Shown here piece by piece: positions 58,201-64,000 of a stretch of 64,000 bases of DNA. The notes beneath the pieces were generated by a model. That model had not been told where the DNA came from, ran no database searches, and saw only the letters and a list, made by a program, of their open reading frames with translations. The translations under genes and the position numbers were made by a program. Numbering within the stretch: position 1 is the first letter of the stretch; each line of letters opens with the position of its first letter. The stretch is from Silene latifolia (Eukaryota; Streptophyta; Magnoliopsida; Caryophyllales; Caryophyllaceae), in NCBI RefSeq assembly GCF_048544455.1, contig NC_133536.1, forward strand, positions 194,869,325-194,933,324. Reading direction: 5' to 3'.

Positions 58201-60510
58201 CATTGATTGTTAAGCAATTTGTGGTATTACTAACTTTTATCATTCACATTTCAATATCGGTAACTTTTAAGTTGAGTATTTATTTTAAAACCGAATTTAA
58301 AATCAAACAAAATCTAAACACTTTATCGCAAATCTGATATTGAAGCTTATAAAAGTCGTGTAAAAAGACAGAATTTCATACTTGGCATGAGATTAGTCTA
58401 CCAAATGAAACATTAAGATCGAACAAGGGATCCATAATTAGTTAGAAAATGTCTTTAATGTTTTTTTGGTAAACACTGAAGTAGGTAGTAGCAAAAAGAC
58501 AAGGCAGCAGTTGCCAATCTTAAAAATTAGGTAGAATATATACGAAAATACATAAAAAATACAATAAAAAATAAGAGAGTGCACGTGGAAGGACCACAGA
58601 CATACAATGAATGAAGCAGAACATACCATCTTTGATTATTTATCTTGTCTTTATACTCAAACACTAACACATGCAACATACATGTTCTTCTAACATGGTA
58701 TCGCACCAATACAAATACCGTCGTAGGATAAGGAAACACAGGATCTTATTAACGATGCTTAAAATCGTAGCTGATTAAAACATTGGATCACCTGCCCAGC
58801 AACTTACTTATATTGAATACAATTTTGGAATTATTTGATTCAAGTGTTTTACCATAACTTCCGAATTTTTGATATTAACTCTTTAAAAAAAGAGCCGTTT
58901 AATTTTAAGATAACATATCCATATCCTATTACGTAACGTTATGAAAAGTATATTCATACTTTTGATTTCTCAGTTCTCACATGGTTACTAATTACTGCGT
59001 AGTAGTCTACTAATGACTTACCGAAAAACATACATTGTGTTTCTTAAAACCAAACGATGTTACATTTAATTATTGTTTAGCTTCTTATAGACAAGTATTT
59101 GAGCCACTCGAATCCTTTTTTTTTTTTGGCTAATCGGAGTATAGAACGGTCAAACAACGGCCAGGCCCATAACTATAAAATCTTTGTATTTAATGGAGGG
59201 AAGGCATATATAGTTTTATGTGGATCAGAAATGTAGTTCTAGGTTATTGCAAATGCCACACAAATGTATGAGGGAACAAAGGGTGAAAGTGGCAACGTAA
59301 CATGGAATAGCATGGGAGTACATTCCTCCTCACATGGGTGAACATTGGCAAACAATGTCTTACAATCACTTATTGAGTCAATCTTCTTGGTGGAACACTT
59401 TCCTTCACCACTATGCAAAGCCATGCATGCAGCATGCATGCATGAGTCAAGATTATTATCGAGTGTTGACCATCCCACGAAATTCTTTTAACGGAACGCT
59501 CGAGAAGTTCTATTTTAATTTATAGGGGACAAATAAACAAATTAATCAATTTGTTTCTTGTTACTTGATTTACTTTGTGGTTGAGCTAGTGACGGAGATA
59601 GGATTGACGATTAGGGGTGAAAAGCACTATGAGGCGTACAAGTAATGTCATAATGCAAATTCGAAAAAATTCAGTATAAAAATCAATTGTTTCATATGAA
59701 AATTAGTAAAGATGCATGGTATTTGAACTTTGACCAGTAACTGAATCAAGATTTACATTTAACGAAAAAGAATTTTTGCTCCTACCAAATGAGTAATGGT
59801 AAAAATTAGTACCTTTTTACATTTACTCTCACGTTAAATTTTGATGACTTTTCTAAGGGCAACCATCTACAGACAATTTTTACCTTCAACCTACTTCAAG
59901 TAACTTGTCTTTGCTCGAGTTGATAATTTTTTACCTTTAACTTTAAATAATTACACACCCTTTAGTTAGCTATAGCTTAGCACGTTGATCAATTAATTAC
60001 TTTGCAACGTAAGAAGATTCCGATTTCAGTAATATTTTTAATTTCTAATTTTCATATATAATATACTACCCTACATAATGATGGAAGCACAGAAAACATT
60101 AACCAGATAGATATAATTAGTACTTACCAGCTGTAATCCTCACTGATGAACAAGTTTACTGATTAATATTCTTGACTAAATTAAATGTTACTTTAACAAA
60201 TTGATTAAAATCGAGCTATAGTGATGACATTGTTAGATATGAGTAAATGATTATGTCACAACTGTAATTATGAGTATGATCTAATTATATCCATGGTCCC
60301 TTTGGTCTCTTAGACGTACGGTAGCTCGTTAGGAATGTGGGATGTAGTAAGATTATAAAAGACTGATTTCATTTGCCATTTTTATCAGTCACTCGAGCCC
60401 TGAATTCTGGTAGTGTATTAGAAATCAGTTCGTTTTGAGTAAGAGTTTTGCACAGTACAAGAAATAAGTTATTACTTAATTTAACTTAATAAAGAAATAA
60501 GTTATCAACT
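55201..60510. other. Intergenic, no supported gene
   Basis: Long AT-rich stretch. It holds a duplicated TTACATTGAAGTCCCTT (about 55237, 55322), a possible exon-like fragment at 56630-56785 (see findings), a degenerate SINE-like piece ending in a T run (about 57560-57646), and fragments of CAGTGGCGGAG-type MITEs (56200-56221, 59590-59620). None has clear borders. Confidence 0.5.
56284..56335. repeat. (C)15, (AC)10 and CTGAGTCA microsatellites
   Basis: A C run at 56284-56298, an AC run to about 56318 and three copies of an 8-bp word TGAGTCAC follow each other directly. Confidence 0.95.
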
Positions 60511-60516
60511 AAGTGG

Positions 60517-60651
60517 TGTTAGTTCAGTGGTAGCTGGGTTAAACTAGTAGTTCGACTACCAGCTGGGGCGATAATCACTTGGCCACTGCAGGTTTTGAGA
60601 GGTCTCGGGTTCGACTACCAGCTGGGGTGATAATCACTTGGCCACAGCAGC
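60517..60651 (+). mobile_element. tRNA-derived SINE head
   Basis: A-box-like TTAGTTCAGTGGTAG (60519-60533) and B-box-like GGTTCGACTACC (60608-60619). A 41-bp block from GTTCGACTACCAGCTGGGG is duplicated (60550-60590 and 60609-60649). No tail is visible because a hAT element follows directly at 60652. Confidence 0.6.
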
Positions 60652-61231
60652 TAGGAGTGTTCAGAATCAACCGAACCGCATTAACCGAACCGAAAAACCG
60701 TCCATTTTTAAGGTTCGATTAACCGAACCGTTTAGACAAAGCGGTTCTTTGAACCGAACCGTTAACTTTATTATTGAAAAGGTTCGGTTAAGGTTCGCAA
60801 TATTAGATAACCGGTTAACCGCGAACCGAACCGTTTCACAAAAAAGTAAGCAAAAAATTTAAATATTATATAAAAAACCGTTCGTTCGTTTAATTTTCTT
60901 AGTGTATCCAAATTTAAAATTTCTTAAAATGATTAATGTTAAAGTTTAGCTTATTAACTTTATTGTTGGATATAATATATAATAAAAATTTAATTAAACT
61001 GTTAGAAAAAATTCCCGAAAATTAACGAAAACTGAAAAAAAAAAAGTAATATAAAACGATGATCGGTTAACCGGTAACCGAACCGCTAATAACCATTTAA
61101 AGTGGTTAACCGAACCGTTTATAACCGTTTCTAACGGTGCGGTTTAGGTTCGGAGTTTTGCCGAACCGAACCGTGTGCGAACCGAATTAAATTAGAGGTT
61201 CGGTGAACCGAACCGCGAATGAACACCCCTA
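60652..61231. mobile_element. hAT-type non-autonomous element, GGTTCGGTTAACCGAACC keyword
   Basis: Ends TAGGAGTGTTCA and TGAACACCCCTA. Target copies ACAGCAGC (60644-60651) and ACTGCAGT (61232-61239) agree at six of eight. Outer parts are GGTTCGGTTAACCG and AACCGAACCG words around an AT-rich centre (60850-61050). Confidence 0.85.
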
Positions 61232-61239
61232 ACTGCAGT

Positions 61240-62025
61240 CCCTGAATGGGATGGCTTACATGGTCTATGTGGGTTGAATCATAACTTTAGATTCAAAAAT
61301 TTAAAAATGGAAAATGAGATAGTAACACCAGGTGTTTTAATTTAGAGTTCTGAGTTGAATCATAACCGAGTTTCAGTAACACCCGAGATAGTTTTGTAAA
61401 TTCATCTCATTTTTTAAATCCCTCCATGATTATTTGAAATTTAAAGTCTTTAGACATATAAGGGTGTTTTAGGTATTAAATTAAAAAAATCATTTCGGTA
61501 AATTCCAGAATTTGGATTGGAATTGCTTAATACATTATACAATCAAAATCATAATCACGATTCAACTGAAACCCAGAATTTGTGGCAATTGCCCACTGCA
61601 AATAGTTAATTGATGACAATAAATTAAATTAACTTGAAAAATTGACGTTGAATAAGCTAAACAATTGAGTTAATTTAGGTTCCTCCTTTAATATGATACC
61701 CCTAGACCTAGATTGCATCCTAGTCCGATAAATCTGTGAACAACATTGAGGAAGAAGACAAATAAGCATATAATCATTATTACGACTAAAATTTATGACA
61801 CTTGATTAGAGATAAACATAAACTATTTTTCATGTTGATCAATTAGTATTCCAGTATTGAATTTTTCCTCAATCATTATCTACCTTTCTTCGTTGATTCA
61901 CGGTACTCTATTTTTCATGTTATCCATCGATATTAGTTGTGCAATCTTCAGAAATCATAGACAGATTTAGTTGGAATAGTTCCTAAATGTATCAAGTTTA
62001 GTAAATTACATGTATAATCTTTACC
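61240..62025. other. Intergenic, no gene seen
   Basis: AT-rich. ACCGAGTTTCAGTAACACCC (about 61365) is inverted relative to 62752-62771. Confidence 0.5.
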
Positions 62026-62033
62026 ATTTGGCG

Positions 62034-62695
62034 TAGAGGTGATCATGGGCCGGGCCAATGCGGGCTTGGGCCGGGCCCTTCTAATAAAAGCGGCCCATTT
62101 GTGTGGGCCGGGCCGGGTCGGCCCAAATGCGTGGGCTTATTTAGCAAGCCCAAACCCGGCCCTTATGGGCTAATGCGGGCTTTTGGGCCTAAATGGGCTT
62201 TTTCGGGCCCTAAAATTTACGACTTACCCTAAGAAATAATTAGCATAATACCTTCAGTTACAACTTATAAAACATACATAGTGTATAAAATTGCACAAAA
62301 TATGATGAAATGCATATTAATTGCTCTCTAAAATAAAATAATGACAAAAATCGTCACTTTAGAATGCTTAATCATGCATTCTTAGATATGATTTATGTTA
62401 TGTATACTTTGTTTTATAAATCTAAAAAAATATACTTGAGTTTGTAAAGAGTTGAGTATAACTTTAACGCTACTTTAATAGGTTTTATTAGAAAAATATT
62501 CATTATTAATAAATATGGGCCGGGCTGGGCCAAAATTTGGGCCAAACGCTTGGCCCAAACCCGGCCCCAAAATATTTTGGGCCGTTTTAGGCCGGCCCAT
62601 GGGCTTTTTTGGGCCAAAACTAAAGGCCCGAGCCCTTCAAAAAACCGGGCCGGGCCGGGTAGGGCCAATGGGCTTGGGCCATTTGATCAGCTCTA
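62034..62695. mobile_element. hAT-type non-autonomous element, GGGCCGGGCC keyword
   Basis: Perfect 8-bp target copies ATTTGGCG (62026-62033, 62696-62703). Ends TAGAGGTGATCA and TGATCAGCTCTA. GGGCCGGGCC, GGGCTT and GGCCCAA words fill both ends around an AT-rich centre (62220-62510). Confidence 0.95.
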
Positions 62696-62751
62696 ATTTG
62701 GCGCAAAACTGAAAATTATTTTCTTCTTTTCATTTTTTTTATTTTTAATTA

Positions 62752-62778
62752 GGGTGTTACCGAAACTCGGTAACACCC
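62752..62778. other. Perfect 12-bp-stem hairpin
   Basis: GGGTGTTACCGA AAC TCGGTAACACCC. Part of a decayed MITE or of the inverted pair with about 61365. Confidence 0.75.
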
Positions 62779-63051
62779 GGTGTCGCCCTAAAACTTCCCG
62801 TTAAAAATATTTAGTACAAATTCACAAATTCTTATTTCAGACCGTCATATCCGTCTGAAATGGTCATACGGATACCATTTCCTCTCACAAAAAACTCATT
62901 TAGGGTGTGAGTGGGAAAGCACATGGGGTGTCCCACCACCCATGTGCTTATCACTTGTAAGAGGTCTTATTACGGTCTAAAATAAGGCGATCTTAAGCAA
63001 GACGGACTGGTACAAATTATAAGCCGTAACATAGACCTAGACATTATGAAA
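62779..63051. other. Intergenic with CCGTCTGAAA foldback MITE pieces
   Basis: TTCAGACCG TCATAT CCGTCTGAA hairpin near 62836, and GATCTTAAGCAAGACGG at about 62989, resemble the foldback family near 54143. Confidence 0.5.
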
Positions 63052-63053
63052 TA

Positions 63054-63144
63054 CTCCCTCTATTCAACAATTATCACCCCATTTCTCCAATTTATGTGAG
63101 GGGTATTATATTCAAGTGGGGTAATAAAAGTTGAATGGAGGGAG
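63054..63144. mobile_element. Stowaway-like MITE, short
   Basis: TA target copies (63052-63053, 63145-63146), ends CTCCCTCTATTCAAC and GTTGAATGGAGGGAG, 91 bp. Confidence 0.88.
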
Positions 63145-63212
63145 TAGCCACATAGAGTCGAGTGATAGCCTATCAATTCAGTATCTAGGCATTTTGAAAA
63201 ACACAAATTATA

Positions 63213-63413
63213 CTCCCTTTTTTCCGTTCATTTGTTATCCTTTGATTTTGGCACAAAGACCAAAAAAAGGGAAGGATGTCAATTATTAAATAAAATAAAT
63301 TGAGTGTGAATGATCAAAATACTCATTAAATTCATTTTTAAAATAAAAAGGACAACAAATGACCGAGACACCCCAAAATGAAAAAGGACAACAAATAACC
63401 GAGACAGAGGGAG
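63213..63413. mobile_element. Stowaway-like MITE
   Basis: TA target copies (63211-63212, 63414-63415). Ends CTCCCTTTTTTCCGTTCATT and ATAACCGAGACAGAGGGAG. The right end is duplicated once inside (GGACAACAAATGACCGAGAC at about 63350). Confidence 0.9.
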
Positions 63414-63415
63414 TA

Positions 63416-64000
63416 TTATAAAGTCGTTATATAGTGCGATTATTTTATAAGTGACCATTTTATTTTAAAAAATGATCAACTTTATTATTATAAAGCTAAC
63501 ACTTTAAATACTGGTCACCTTTTAATATAAAATGATCACTAATTATTATAATATGGTCACTTTTAATATACTGGTCACCTTTTAATACAGTTACTAAGTA
63601 CTCCGGAAGTAGTAACAAACACTTGAGTGAATTAAGATCCAAATACTCCATTTGATTTTGCAGCCACACACTTATTTACTTTAATCTTAACATGATTTAA
63701 GAGCATCCACATTGAAGAGGGGGGTCTTCTTCCTTTCCTTTATTTTTTTCTAATTTTTTCATTAGACACAATATTTTTTCTTATTTTTTGTCACATTTTT
63801 CAATTTCTCGTCATCTTCCTCTCTTTTTCTCCATATCAAAGAGGATGTCTTCCTTTCCACCTTTGAAGTAGGACATCATTACACTTTTTCTCTCTTATAT
63901 GGCACAAGGGCCAAGACAAGGACATACTCCATAAATAGAGGATGTCTTCCTCTTCCTCTTCAAAGAGAATGCTAAGAGGGTGTATCCACATTAAAGAAAA
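63416..64000. other. Intergenic, MITE-like right edge
   Basis: Repeated GTCACCTTTTAATATA and ATGGTCACTT words (63470-63590). From about 63700 there is a GAGCATCCACATTGAAGAGG...GTATCCACATT-bounded C/T-rich unit of the kind seen in plant MITEs. No gene. Confidence 0.5.

Overview
This window is nuclear DNA from a flowering plant, most likely a repeat-rich eudicot. The sequence is built from plant-type transposable elements: Ty3/gypsy elements of Athila and Tat/Ogre type, a Ty1/copia element, hAT, PIF/Harbinger and Stowaway-like MITEs, tRNA-derived SINEs, and one Helitron-like end. I found no convincing host protein-coding gene and no functional rRNA or tRNA gene. Species or family cannot be fixed from the sequence alone.

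Positions 1-35719 form a nest of LTR retrotransposons whose insertion order can be read from target-site duplications (TSDs). A minus-strand Athila-like element (3045-31749) carries LTRs, a tRNA-Asp-type primer site, degenerate gag-pol and a third ORF in the env position. It was itself hit twice. A plus-strand non-autonomous Tat/Ogre-like element (10004-21446, TSD CAATG) split its RNase H. A plus-strand Ty3-like element (24807-28789, TSD GCCAG) split its gag. The Athila-like element sits in an older plus-strand LTR (continuing 31755-35561). That LTR was also struck by an inverted solo LTR (32311-34193, TSD CATTG) of a related family, which carries a roughly 290-bp (CAA)n tract. The fragment ending at 35719 is a still older LTR end.

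Positions 35720-64000 are intergenic DNA crowded with small elements. There are five hAT-type elements with readable 8-bp TSDs; four have interiors of short self-complementary 'keyword' repeats. A poly(A)-tailed non-LTR-type insertion (39189-41980) has a solo LTR inside it. There is a SINE with a perfect 17-bp TSD and several Stowaway/Tourist-type MITEs. A copia element (47761-49924) has lost nearly everything 5' of the end of integrase, yet keeps a fully open reverse transcriptase/RNase H frame.

The most unusual theme is that unrelated element families each carry their own short palindromic keyword in arrays. These are ACTCGRCCGAGT in several LTR groups, CCCCGATCGGGG in the Athila-like LTR, a GACGCAGC/GCTGCGCC hairpin unit in the Tat-like LTR, and CCGGTCCGGACCGG, GGTTCGGTTAACCGAACC or GGGCCGGGCC in the hAT elements. 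A short CTCGG-tetraloop-CCGAG hairpin is also kept near the 3' end of five LTR copies. The Tat-like element encodes a gag-like protein built from three copies of a roughly 200-residue module and has no recognisable pol.
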